Shown: piece after piece, positions 1 through 6,543 of the stretch
How positions within the stretch are numbered: position 1 is the stretch's first letter
Layout of the letters: the number at the start of each line of letters is the position of its first letter
Origin: a virus
IMG/VR virus record: IMGVR_UViG_3300048924_000230
Location: 1-32,019 of that record
Length of the DNA stretch: 32,019 bases
Reading direction: 5' to 3' (one strand)
The notes under the pieces: model-generated
Told to the model about the DNA's origin: nothing
Database searches by the model: none
Seen by the model: only the letters and a program-made list of their open reading frames with translations
Translations under genes and position numbers: made by a program

Positions 1-216
1 CTGTTCTTTGAGGAAATCAGGCACGCTCTGGAAGATAACGAGCAGGTCAAATTGTCCGGATTCGGCAATTTTGACCTGCGAGATAAACGCCAGCGACCGG
101 GTCGAAATCCCAAGACAGGGGAAGAAATTCCGATTACGGCTCGCCGTGTGGTCACCTTTCGCCCAGGGCAGAAATTGAAGGCCCGAGTTGAGGCTTATGC
201 TGGAACCAAGTCATAA
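1..216 (+). CDS. ihfA: Integration host factor alpha subunit, 3' part
   Basis: Reading frame 1 is open from the first base to TAA at 214-216, giving 71 residues of the C-terminal part of a HU/IHF-family DNA-bending protein. Family signatures are visible: the GFGNF beta-arm entry, the [14 protein letters not shown] arm that intercalates in the minor groove (Arg-Pro-Gly-Arg-Asn-Pro), and the [11 protein letters not shown]-terminal helix. The combination with the downstream MerR gene and tRNA-Pro is the usual pheT-ihfA-merR-tRNA order of Pseudomonas. The 5' end is outside the window. It is host core genome, and IHF commonly assists phage integration at nearby att sites. Confidence 0.95.
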   Translation: MFFEEIRHALEDNEQVKLSGFGNFDLRDKRQRPGRNPKTGEEIPITARRVVTFRPGQKLKARVEAYAGTKS

Positions 217-553
217 CGACGAGCTACCGCCTATTCCCGGCAAACGCTACTTCACCATCGGTGAAGTCAGCGAGCTCTGCGCGGTCAAACCGCACGTTCT
301 GCGTTATTGGGAGCAGGAGTTTCCTCAACTCAACCCGGTCAAGCGCCGCGGGAATCGTCGGTATTATCAGCGACAGGACGTGCTGATGATCCGACAGATC
401 CGCGCGTTGCTGTATGACCAGGGGTTCACCATCGGCGGCGCCCGCTTGCGGATGTCCAGCGATGAGGTCAAGGATGATTCCCTGCAGTACAAGCAACTGA
501 TCAAACAAATGATCACTGAACTGGAAGACGTTTTGGTCGTGCTGCGCACCTGA
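197..553 (+). CDS. MerR-family transcriptional regulator downstream of ihfA
   Basis: A 118-residue protein with a winged-helix MerR DNA-binding domain: [25 protein letters not shown] (about residues 18-42) is the helix-turn-helix, followed by the wing ([13 protein letters not shown]) and a short helix ending in ELEDVLVVL. It has no long dimerisation coiled coil or metal-binding tail, so the effector cannot be inferred. A TTG at 188 is in frame, but ATG at 197 gives the length usual for this conserved gamma-proteobacterial protein. The start lies inside the end of ihfA (20-bp overlap), suggesting translational coupling. Host core gene. Confidence 0.9.
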   Translation: MLEPSHNDELPPIPGKRYFTIGEVSELCAVKPHVLRYWEQEFPQLNPVKRRGNRRYYQRQDVLMIRQIRALLYDQGFTIGGARLRMSSDEVKDDSLQYKQLIKQMITELEDVLVVLRT

Positions 554-572
554 CGCCGTTCAATCAAAATAC

Positions 573-601
573 TTCCATCATTCAAAAGCTTAGGGTATAT
601 T
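573..601 (+). promoter_or_regulatory. Predicted sigma-70 promoter of tRNA-Pro
   Basis: A TATATT -10 box at 596-601 stands 17 bp after a weak -35-like TTCCAT at 573-578 and about 44 bp before the mature tRNA. A short self-complementary stretch (GACGCTTTCGCAAGAAGCG region, 605-624) follows and could be part of the 5' leader removed by RNase P. The call is by motif and spacing only. Confidence 0.45.
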
Positions 602-644
602 CCTCGACGCTTTCGCAAGAAGCGACAACAGATTCACGCCTAGT

Positions 645-721
645 CGGGGCGTAGCGCAGTCCGGTAGCGCACTAGCATGGGGTGCTAGGGGTCGAGTGTT
701 CGAATCACTCCGTCCCGACCA
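645..721 (+). tRNA. tRNA-Pro (anticodon GGG), prophage integration site
   Basis: A 77-nt tRNA can be folded by eye: acceptor stem CGGGGCG pairs with CGTCCCG (one G-U), the anticodon stem CTAGC/GCTAG encloses loop ATGGGGT with anticodon GGG, and the T arm carries GTTCGAATC. The encoded 3' end is ACCA. GGG reads CCC proline codons. The integrase gene ends 82 bp downstream and points towards the tRNA, the usual arrangement when a tyrosine integrase has used a tRNA 3' end as attB. The crossover is therefore expected in the T arm/acceptor part, leaving the tRNA intact as attL. The matching attR copy is outside the window. Confidence 0.95.
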
Positions 722-737
722 TATATTTCAATGACTT

Positions 738-764
738 AGCCGCCTTCTGGTGGCTTTGTTGTTT
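738..764 (+). terminator. Intrinsic terminator downstream of tRNA-Pro
   Basis: AGCCGCC (738-744) pairs with GGTGGCT (749-755), including one G-U pair, around the tetraloop TTCT. It is followed by a T-rich tract (TTTGTTGTTT). It would end the tRNA transcript. It lies on the phage side of the presumed crossover, so the terminator was probably brought or restored by the prophage. A second imperfect inverted repeat (GGGTCA 767-772 / TGACCC 786-791) follows before the end of int. Confidence 0.6.
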
Positions 765-803
765 CTGGGTCAGTGACTTTTCGAGTGACCCTGCCTTTTC
801 TCG

Positions 804-1988
804 TCATGCATTCCTCCTCTTCAAAATCGTCAGCGCTGGTGCGCGCGAGTCGGTTACTGATACCTTATTTGCCGCTGCAATCAGCTGATCCAGCTCTGCT
901 GCTGAGTAGTGACTGGTGATGCTTCCATTCTTGTGGCCCAGCAATGCCTTGCGATCCTCTTCTGTCACGCCTGCTGCACGTAGCCTTCTGCCAAAGGTGT
1001 GCTTCAGGTCGTGAACACGAATGCGCAAATACCCATCGTGAGCCTTGCGCAGGAACTTCTTTCCCCATTTAGCCGCCGCCCTGACTCGTGCCTTCTTCCA
1101 GGCCGAGTCATTCATGCGGTGAACGGTTGTTTCATTCCCTTCACTATCTGGCTTGCCAAACGGAAACACGTAAAGCGGATGCTTGCCGCGCTGCTGCTCG
1201 ATGACTGATTTAGCAACGTCATTCAAAATCACCAAGCGCTCATCCCGGTTTTTCACGCCGGCCTTCGCGCTTCGGCCACCAAACCCGGCTGGGATCAGAA
1301 ACACACTGGTCTTCAACTCGGGTACCGGAATTTCCCAATCCCACTGTAATTTGCACACCTCTTGCTCCCGGCAGCCGGTGTTCACCTTGAACATTGCCAT
1401 CGTCTGAAGGTGCGCCGGTAACTCAGCGAACAGAATCGATTGCTCATCCCAGGACAAAGGGTAGGGCTTTCGGGATTTCGTCTTTTCGTCCAGCAGTGAA
1501 ATCATCGGCACCACATCCAGCCATGGGCGCCGCTCTTCGTCCCGCCACTTCCTTGCGCAAAGATTCAGAACCCTGATGACGCGTTGCAGCGCGATATTCA
1601 CGGTCCGGTTCGTCACTGGCTTTCCCTTATCCGGCTGAAGCTTTGACCGGATGTATGGGGCCAGTGAGTCGTCATCTATGTGGGTGATGGGCAGGTGTCC
1701 AATAAACGGGTCGAGCTGTTCCATGTAAGTGGCTGAAATGTGGATCGATGCCTGATTCTTCACCTCGAGCAGGAAGCGAATCGACGCCTCCCGCCATGTC
1801 CGGACCTTGCGCACGCCATACACCTTTCGCTGGCGCAACTTCTCCAGCATGTGGATCAGGTATTGCTCCGCTTCCGCCCGGTCACTAGTTCCAGTACTTT
1901 CTTGAATTCGTTCTCCCCGGTATTTTTTATCAATTTTCCAGATGCCGTTCGGCATTTTCTGGAGCCCTGTGATTGCTTTTTGGGCCAT
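804..1988 (-). CDS. int: Phage tyrosine integrase
   Basis: A 394-residue tyrosine recombinase that would integrate and excise the prophage at tRNA-Pro. An N-terminal arm-binding/core-binding part (residues 1-170) precedes the catalytic domain. Catalytic positions visible are Arg207 in NTGCREQEV, His326 and Lys329 in HDLKHTFGRRLR, His352 in LLGHKNG and the nucleophile Tyr361 in ITSHYSAAEL. Position 329 is arginine in most family members; the Lys may be a subfamily feature. ATG at 1988 is preceded by AAAGGAG at good spacing, although that ribosome site lies inside the upstream HTH gene, so the two genes overlap by 133 bp in different frames. It reads towards the tRNA, as expected for the left end of a prophage. 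Confidence 0.93.
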   Translation of the reverse strand: MAQKAITGLQKMPNGIWKIDKKYRGERIQESTGTSDRAEAEQYLIHMLEKLRQRKVYGVRKVRTWREASIRFLLEVKNQASIHISATYMEQLDPFIGHLPITHIDDDSLAPYIRSKLQPDKGKPVTNRTVNIALQRVIRVLNLCARKWRDEERRPWLDVVPMISLLDEKTKSRKPYPLSWDEQSILFAELPAHLQTMAMFKVNTGCREQEVCKLQWDWEIPVPELKTSVFLIPAGFGGRSAKAGVKNRDERLVILNDVAKSVIEQQRGKHPLYVFPFGKPDSEGNETTVHRMNDSAWKKARVRAAAKWGKKFLRKAHDGYLRIRVHDLKHTFGRRLRAAGVTEEDRKALLGHKNGSITSHYSAAELDQLIAAANKVSVTDSRAPALTILKRRNA

Positions 1989-2272
1989 TCGGCTGCTCCT
2001 TTGGCCCCGGCATGGCGCTCGCTGCGGGGCTGATTGTTGTCCTGATTGGCGACCTTTTCAATCGCCATGGCCTGGATATAGGCGTCGGCCCACTCATCAA
2101 TCTCGTGCCGGTCAAATGCGATGCCCTGTTTCCCGATCGGAAATTCCCGGACGTGGGGTCTGACCGTCTTGTCGAATTCAGCCCGACACATGCCGAGGTA
2201 GCCGTACACGTCCCGCGCCCGGATAAAGCGCGGCGGAATGCCAGAAGGCTGCGCCGCAGTTGCATTTGCCAT
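1856..2272 (-). CDS. Excisionase/AlpA-like helix-turn-helix protein
   Basis: A 138-residue protein with an N-terminal AlpA/excisionase-like DNA-binding domain: PRFIRARDVYGYLGMCRAEFDK (recognition unit, residues 13-34), then a wing-like VREFPIGKQGIAFDRHEIDEWADAYI. The C-terminal half is polar and basic and has no recognisable domain. The start at 2272 is chosen because GGAGGT lies 7 bases upstream; a longer frame opening at 2338 has no such site and would run into the neighbouring gene. Its last 133 bp overlap int in another frame, suggesting coupled expression, which fits a directionality factor. The role is inferred from fold and position. Confidence 0.7.
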   Translation of the reverse strand: MANATAAQPSGIPPRFIRARDVYGYLGMCRAEFDKTVRPHVREFPIGKQGIAFDRHEIDEWADAYIQAMAIEKVANQDNNQPRSERHAGAKGAAEWPKKQSQGSRKCRTASGKLIKNTGENEFKKVLELVTGRKRSNT

Positions 2273-2294
2273 GTTAGCTACCTCCGTTCGGGGT

Positions 2295-2681
2295 CTATAC
2301 GGGGTTGAGTGGTGGAAACCATTCGGTCTCGTATTCAAGCTGAGTTACGCGGCGCGGCTCCACATGCGGCATTGCCTGCCTGAAGTTGTGAATCGCGCCG
2401 GGGCCGCCCTTGAAGTCTTTTGCCTCGGAGACAAACGCCTCTTTGTAAATTCTCACCAGGTGGTCGGCAGCCTTTTCGTATTCTTCCTCGCGATACCAGG
2501 CTTCAACGGTGATCCCTCCGTCGACGAGCCACACCGTTCGCCGAGGCTGCTGCTCTGCGGCCTCAATCTTGTCGTGCAGCTGTTGTCGCGCGTAGCGCAT
2601 CTGGTCGAGGGTAAGTTGGCCGACCCATTCGTCCGTGCCTATACTCATGACGTGGCCGTAGGCGCACTTTATTTCAGGCAT
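2295..2681 (-). CDS. Hypothetical early phage protein, 128 aa
   Basis: A soluble, acidic 128-residue protein. An apparent helical central segment (LTLDQMRYARQQLHDKIEAAE) is followed by TVWLVDGGITVEAWYREEEYEKAADHL, resembling small phage proteins with a WL...G..W strand pair. No catalytic motif is seen. A GGGAGA ribosome site precedes the ATG. It lies 22 bp upstream of the HTH gene in the same direction, so it is the last-but-two gene of the leftward operon. Function not recognised. Confidence 0.7.
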   Translation of the reverse strand: MPEIKCAYGHVMSIGTDEWVGQLTLDQMRYARQQLHDKIEAAEQQPRRTVWLVDGGITVEAWYREEEYEKAADHLVRIYKEAFVSEAKDFKGGPGAIHNFRQAMPHVEPRRVTQLEYETEWFPPLNPV

Positions 2682-2726
2682 GCGTATCTCCCGCCCGCCG
2701 TAAACCGGCAGGCTGATGGATTGATA

Positions 2727-3041
2727 ATGAAAGTGGTAAGGTTCGGCTTTCGAAAAGGGAGCCGTATTTTGCTAAGGGAAGACGATCATCTTGGGCCAGT
2801 GCTCCGGCGCGCATTTCGCCGCGTAGACGGTGTGACGATGTACGTGTTCATTGCTGCCTGGCTTCTTCGGCCAGTTTGGCAGTGGCTGATAGGCGACTGG
2901 CAGGGATTGGCCTTCGTTTTACTGTCGGCTTTGGCCTGCCTGTTGAACCTATTCATCTTCGTTTTCATGGGCCTATCAGGCGCTCCAGGCCTGATCACGG
3001 CAATAGCCATCGTCGCCATAAACATCCGGTTTTTCATATGA
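2727..3041 (+). CDS. Small plus-strand membrane protein
   Basis: Up to 104 residues, encoded against the direction of the leftward operon. Two to three strongly hydrophobic segments are visible: YVFIAAWLLRPVWQWLI, GLAFVLLSALACLLNLFIFVFM and LITAIAIVAINIRFFI at the C-terminus. Such clean membrane periodicity argues that this strand, not the reverse, is coding. The start is uncertain: ATG 2727 has no good ribosome site, while TTG 2769 follows GGGAG and ATG 2838 begins right at the first membrane segment. The frame stays open far upstream (to 2238), but that part is a shadow of minus-strand genes. Probably a lysogenic-conversion gene; function unknown. Confidence 0.5.
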   Translation: MKVVRFGFRKGSRILLREDDHLGPVLRRAFRRVDGVTMYVFIAAWLLRPVWQWLIGDWQGLAFVLLSALACLLNLFIFVFMGLSGAPGLITAIAIVAINIRFFI

Positions 3042-3091
3042 GCACTGTCTGTGTCGTACACCGGCAGGCAGGTGGATAGATGGGGAAGGGG

Positions 3092-3286
3092 TTACGGGTA
3101 TTGGCGTTTGATGCGATCGGCGATGTCTTCGAGGCGCTCGGCCATGGAGCCCATGTCGTTGTTGTCGCGCCGGGAGACGACGCCGGAGCGCTGGACGTTG
3201 CGTCCGGCGAGCAGCCATGCCGCCAGAAGGATCAGCGCTACTTCGAGTCTCCGCCGGATAAAGCCGGTTTGCGGGATGAGCTTCAC
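3092..3286 (-). CDS. Small single-pass membrane protein
   Basis: 64 residues: a short basic N-terminus, one hydrophobic segment (VALILLAAWLLAG, about residues 16-28) and a polar C-terminal helix (MAERLEDIADRIKRQ). The start codon overlaps the stop of the upstream (broken) gene as ATGA, showing operon coupling. Function not recognised. Confidence 0.6.
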   Translation of the reverse strand: MKLIPQTGFIRRRLEVALILLAAWLLAGRNVQRSGVVSRRDNNDMGSMAERLEDIADRIKRQYP

Positions 3287-3942
3287 GCTGTAACCCGCTT
3301 GAACTCAACGACCCAGACCCACGGGTTCGCATCCCACGCGCCCTGGCCGTTGATGTGATCCCAGAGGATTTCGTAGAGCTGCTTCGCTTTCAGCGTTTCA
3401 TCGAAGTCAGGCGCTGCACGGAGGAAATAAACTCCCTCTGCTTCGGATTGCTCTTCGCTAATGTCCTGCAGCCGCTCGACGCGCACGGCGGTGATCTCCA
3501 GCAGAATGCGGCAGGCCTAGCGCGGTATGTGGATGCTAGGGCGGATTCGGCCTGCAGAAATCATCGAGCACCCTGATATGCGCGTGACGCCATCGGCTGG
3601 GTAATGAATTGGTTCACCGCGACTCAGATCCCGGGGCGCGACTGCGTCGAGTTGTGCATCTGCCGCCCAGGCCTCGCGCCCCCACAGTCTGTCGCCGATG
3701 CTCCCATAAGGGCAGCAACCAGACTGGGCAAGGGCGCGTGCGCATTCCCCGGCGTCGGCGCCGGAAACACCGAACCCGTAACGACGATCCCGCTGTGCGA
3801 CGGCAAACCAGGTGCCGTCGTCTTCAAGTTTTGGCTGTTGCCATGGCTTCACGATTCGGCGCGTGACAGTTTTCCTACCTTCCTGGATGGCGCGCACCAT
3901 TGGCGCCGAGAACAGGATCGGGCGTTCCCTAACTGTGGACAA
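3283..3942 (-). pseudogene. ASCH-like phage protein gene interrupted by an in-frame TAG
   Basis: Two reading frames, 3517-3942 and 3283-3486, lie in the same frame and are separated only by a TAG at 3517-3519 and ten sense codons. Read through, they form one protein of about 219 residues. It starts MSTVRERPILFSAPMVRAI, continues with GRKTVTRRIVKP and RLWGREAW, and ends in WDHINGQGAWDANPWVWVVEFKRV. This is the typical architecture of the ASCH-like (RNA-binding PUA-fold) protein common in Pseudomonas prophages. The interrupted context reads PSIHIPR-stop-ACRILLEIT; a Trp (TGG) at this place is usual in relatives as I remember them, so one G-to-A change explains it. The downstream half could restart at GTG 3486. 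It may be a true nonsense mutation, an amber readthrough site or a sequencing error. Confidence 0.75.
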
Positions 3943-3986
3943 TTTAACTCCTTACAGCTGCGCAATATCAGCTGACTTTTTATTAA

Positions 3987-4802
3987 GTGTCTGGTAAAAA
4001 TGAAGTCTTAAGGGCTGCTGTACGGATTGCTATGAAAGAGTTATTAACCAAGGAGGCCGTTCTGCTCGCTGTCCTTCCCGTCATCTCATTTATTTGGGCT
4101 CTCCTCTTTGAAATAGGGTATGCGGATTCTTTCGGCTACTCCTACTCATTGATAGAAATCGATCTTAAAATAATGATTGTTTCTCTAGCTGCCTCGGCTG
4201 CCGTACTCGTTCCAATGGCGGCGTTTTATATTTTATTTGTCAGGTTGGCATGTTCCGATTTGAAGTCGGATAGGCTGTTAGCGTTGGAGCTAATATTGCC
4301 AGTTGTAATTTTAATACCATGCTGCATTGCCGGATTTGGTAACAAAATTTTCAATGTTTTACTGATTGGTTCGTTGAGTTTTGCGCTCTCAAAATATGCG
4401 GTTATTTACCTCCGCGCTCTGCAGTACGGCTGGACTGAGGCTGTGGCCAGGGCTGCGCTGTTTGAGGGTTTGACGGATCGACCGCCCACTTTCCGTGTAA
4501 AGGAAAAGCTCGGAGCGAAGAGCGTTTTGACCATTTACTTCGTGATAGCTCTTATGTTGGTTGTCTCTGGGCTAATGGTCAGAGGAGTAGGGACTGCGGC
4601 TGCGCATTGGAAGACTGGCTATCAAACATTCGTAATGGAAGGGAAAGAATACGCAGTCATTGCGGCCTTCGGTGATCTAGTAGTGTTAGGTGGAGTTCTA
4701 GAAGAGCACTTTAACGGCTTGGTTTCGATCCTGCCAAAAAACTCAGAAAAGCTTGTGGAGCTACGGGGCGCCTACTTTAAAGATTTTCTATCCACTCTCT
4801 AG
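3987..4802 (+). CDS. Plus-strand multi-pass membrane protein, probable moron
   Basis: 271 residues from GTG 3987, or 256 from ATG 4032; neither has a convincing ribosome site. Hydrophobic segments: VLLAVLPVISFIWALLF, IMIVSLAASAAVLVPMAAFYILFV, LALELILPVVILIPCCIAGF, NVLLIGSLSFALSKYAVIYL and SVLTIYFVIALMLVVSGLMV. A C-terminal soluble domain of about 70 residues (WKTGYQTFVMEGKEYAVIAAFGDLVVLGG) follows. The gene is visibly richer in A and T than its neighbours and faces against the leftward operon, both typical of an independently transcribed cargo gene. A role in superinfection exclusion is possible but not shown by the sequence; I do not recognise the family. Confidence 0.8.
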   Translation: MSGKNEVLRAAVRIAMKELLTKEAVLLAVLPVISFIWALLFEIGYADSFGYSYSLIEIDLKIMIVSLAASAAVLVPMAAFYILFVRLACSDLKSDRLLALELILPVVILIPCCIAGFGNKIFNVLLIGSLSFALSKYAVIYLRALQYGWTEAVARAALFEGLTDRPPTFRVKEKLGAKSVLTIYFVIALMLVVSGLMVRGVGTAAAHWKTGYQTFVMEGKEYAVIAAFGDLVVLGGVLEEHFNGLVSILPKNSEKLVELRGAYFKDFLSTL

Positions 4803-4911
4803 CCACTTCGCCCCGCAGTCGGGATCAGCATTATGTGATATGGCACGACTTCGTCCTCGCCGCATACGCAGCAGGCAATAGGGATAGGGTGGGGCCGAAC
4901 GGGCGGCGGGG

Positions 4912-5118
4912 TTACTGCTTGGTGGAGAGGCTGGCGTCGGTGATACCTAGCAGTGCTGCGTAGGTGGTTTTCACAACGCTGGATGGCAGCTTCACTGCTT
5001 TGATCTTGCCGTCCTCTGCTCTGAGGAAGTCGAGAATCAGCAAATCCATGTGCTCCGGCACTGACGCCTGACACAATTCGCCGTCGCACTCCAGAATGAT
5101 TTGCACGATCTTGATCAT
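4912..5118 (-). CDS. Hypothetical early phage protein, 68 aa
   Basis: Short acidic protein (MIKIVQIILECDGELCQ...) with no motif I can assign. It overlaps the stop of the upstream coiled-coil gene by ATGA, so it is translated from the same transcript. Between its stop and the plus-strand gene ending at 4802 (4803-4911) no gene with a start codon is visible, though the minus frame there reads CCVCGEDEVVPYHIMLI and may be a remnant. Confidence 0.65.
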   Translation of the reverse strand: MIKIVQIILECDGELCQASVPEHMDLLILDFLRAEDGKIKAVKLPSSVVKTTYAALLGITDASLSTKQ

Positions 5119-5717
5119 GGCTTCGCTACTTCATAGGGGTGACGATCTGGGTAGCCAGGGAAGGGAGCCTGAGCTGCTTTCAATGCTGCTTCGAGATCAT
5201 CAATCCGTTGATCGGCGACGGTCAGGCGCTGTTGCAGCTCTTCGTTCAAGTACCGGAGCGCCTTGATCGTCTCGAATTGAGCGCCTTGAACAGAGCCGAA
5301 TTTGTCCGCCAGTTTGTGTGCGAGATCGTGGCAGCTAAGGTTCGCCATGGTCAGCTTCTGCTTTAGGGCCGAGTTATCGGCCTGCAGGCGGCTGAAGTGT
5401 TCGGCAATCCGAGTTGCCGCACGATCTACAGGCGCCTGGATGAAGTCAGGGAGCGGCGCGTCTGCAGGCGGTGTGCTCGACGTCACTGCAGCGATCATCC
5501 CCACCAGCGCTTCGGTCACAATCTTCCTGAGTTCGGGCTCTGCGCCAGAACGCGACACCATAGCAGCGACACGCTTGACCTCTTCGAACGTTTGGCAGGG
5601 GTTTCCAACAAAATTGCTGGGCTTCCCAGCGCCAGACCTCCCGGGACAGTCTGGAGCGTGGCGCTCTGGCGCAGCGCTGAACCCTGCCGGGCAATCACAA
5701 AGGTTGAATCGACTCAT
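5115..5717 (-). CDS. Coiled-coil hypothetical phage protein, 200 aa
   Basis: The N-terminus is Cys-rich (CDCPAGFSAAPERHAPDC), which could bind a metal. The middle is helical. Residues about 95-185 form a probable coiled coil in two blocks (HFSRLQADNSALKQKLTMA and NEELQQRLTVADQRIDDLEAALKAA). No enzymatic motif. ATGA overlaps both the gene before and the gene after, so it sits in a tightly coupled four-gene set (6474 to 4912). Function unknown. Confidence 0.65.
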   Translation of the reverse strand: MSRFNLCDCPAGFSAAPERHAPDCPGRSGAGKPSNFVGNPCQTFEEVKRVAAMVSRSGAEPELRKIVTEALVGMIAAVTSSTPPADAPLPDFIQAPVDRAATRIAEHFSRLQADNSALKQKLTMANLSCHDLAHKLADKFGSVQGAQFETIKALRYLNEELQQRLTVADQRIDDLEAALKAAQAPFPGYPDRHPYEVAKP

Positions 5718-6031
5718 AACACCTCCTGCGGCGAAACGATGCCGCTCGCTTGAATGACTTCCATACCGAGATGCCCGGCCAGTTCGATTTCGACGTTGGC
5801 GCCGCGCGAGACCTGCCAGCCAGGCAGAAAGGCCACGGCGTCGCAGGTCAGCATCTGGCGGATGGCGTCACGCATGCACAGGTGCCAGGGTGAGTCGGCA
5901 GGCAGCGGATTTTCTGCTGGGTTCTCGACGGTGTAGCCCAGCGCGCGTAGGCGGGCGGCCTCAGCGTTAAATGCCGGGTAGTTGTAATCGGGCAGGCCCG
6001 TCATCGGCCCGCTGAGAAAGATGCGCTTCAT
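5714..6031 (-). CDS. DUF4406 / nucleoside 2-deoxyribosyltransferase-like protein
   Basis: 105 residues beginning KRIFLSGPMTGLPDYNYPAFN, the signature of the DUF4406 family related to nucleoside 2-deoxyribosyltransferases: a Rossmann-like fold with an (L)SGPMTG nucleotide-binding loop. The later part, CMRDAIRQMLTCDAVAFLPGWQVSRGANVEIELAG, carries the conserved D-A-V-x-x-L-P-G-W...S-x-G-A-x-x-E. In the enzymes that Glu is the nucleophile (here Glu82, or Glu84). Length is normal for the family. A role in phage nucleotide metabolism or signal breakdown is plausible but unproven. Confidence 0.8.
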   Translation of the reverse strand: MKRIFLSGPMTGLPDYNYPAFNAEAARLRALGYTVENPAENPLPADSPWHLCMRDAIRQMLTCDAVAFLPGWQVSRGANVEIELAGHLGMEVIQASGIVSPQEVL

Positions 6032-6474
6032 GAGGCCTCCCGCTGCTCAGGCCATCCAGTTGGAAGATACGGTGCCAAAATCTGGCGCGCTTCATCCACC
6101 AAGGTTTCAACGGCGCGGGGATGGCAGATCTGAGCGCTTCGCAGTTTCTTGGCAGCAGCCTGGGCGTTGGTGAGCAAGGCTGCGACTTCGGGGTGAGGCT
6201 CGAGCGTTTCAGCATCTGGGTCGAGCAATTTGTTCGCGGGATCAAGCAATACCAGCATTCCGAAAGTCACGCGGAAGATCGAGCCGCGATCATTGATTTC
6301 CAAAAGTTTGCGCAACACTTGCTGACACTGTTCGGAGTCTTCGATATCGAAGACATCATTGTCACTGTCCATCGCCTCAGGAACCCATTCTTTTTGGAGG
6401 GACTCGATAAAGCTCGCGGTTTGTTGAGCGACCTCAAGGTCTTGCTCGCTGGCGCGAGCCATTTTTATAGGCAT
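6028..6474 (-). CDS. Hypothetical early phage protein, 148 aa
   Basis: Mostly helical acidic protein (ASEQDLEVAQQTASFIESLQKEW...), ending GWPEQREAS. The middle matches a pattern seen in small phage proteins (LLEINDRGSIFRVTFGMLVLLDPANKLLDPDAETLEPHPEV). No catalytic motif is seen. ATG 6474 is preferred over an in-frame ATG at 6495 because CAGGGA lies 8-10 bases upstream of it. It is the first gene after a pair of tandem palindromes and heads the coupled set ending at 4912. Confidence 0.7.
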   Translation of the reverse strand: MPIKMARASEQDLEVAQQTASFIESLQKEWVPEAMDSDNDVFDIEDSEQCQQVLRKLLEINDRGSIFRVTFGMLVLLDPANKLLDPDAETLEPHPEVAALLTNAQAAAKKLRSAQICHPRAVETLVDEARQILAPYLPTGWPEQREAS

Positions 6475-6486
6475 GGCGTTATCCCT

Positions 6487-6532
6487 GTAACCCATACAGG
6501 TTACTTTTCGAGATGTAACCTCTGGAGGTTAC
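6487..6532. promoter_or_regulatory. Two tandem perfect palindromes, GTAACC-N6-GGTTAC
   Basis: GTAACC-CATACA-GGTTAC at 6487-6504 and GTAACC-TCTGGA-GGTTAC at 6515-6532 are two 18-bp sites with identical arms, unrelated spacers and centres 28 bp apart. They fill the short gap between the methyltransferase stop (6544) and the start at 6474, where a minus-strand promoter (possible TTACAT / TATGGG) would lie. This is the layout of a two-site operator for a dimeric regulator. The arms differ from the CI operators found elsewhere in the window. Confidence 0.65.
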
Positions 6533-6543
6533 TGTGGGGTTGG

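Noticed and set aside
2238-2726. Upstream extension of the plus-strand membrane-protein frame
   Set aside because: This part is the complement of two minus-strand genes with good ribosome sites. Only the hydrophobic C-terminal portion is coding-like.
3283-3942. Two separate small genes at 3283-3486 and 3517-3942
   Set aside because: They are in one frame, separated by a single TAG, and together make one recognisable family protein.
6487-6532. Treating the GTAACC/GGTTAC palindromes as further CI operators
   Set aside because: The arms begin G instead of T and the spacer is 6 bp instead of 3, so the same dimer is unlikely to bind both.
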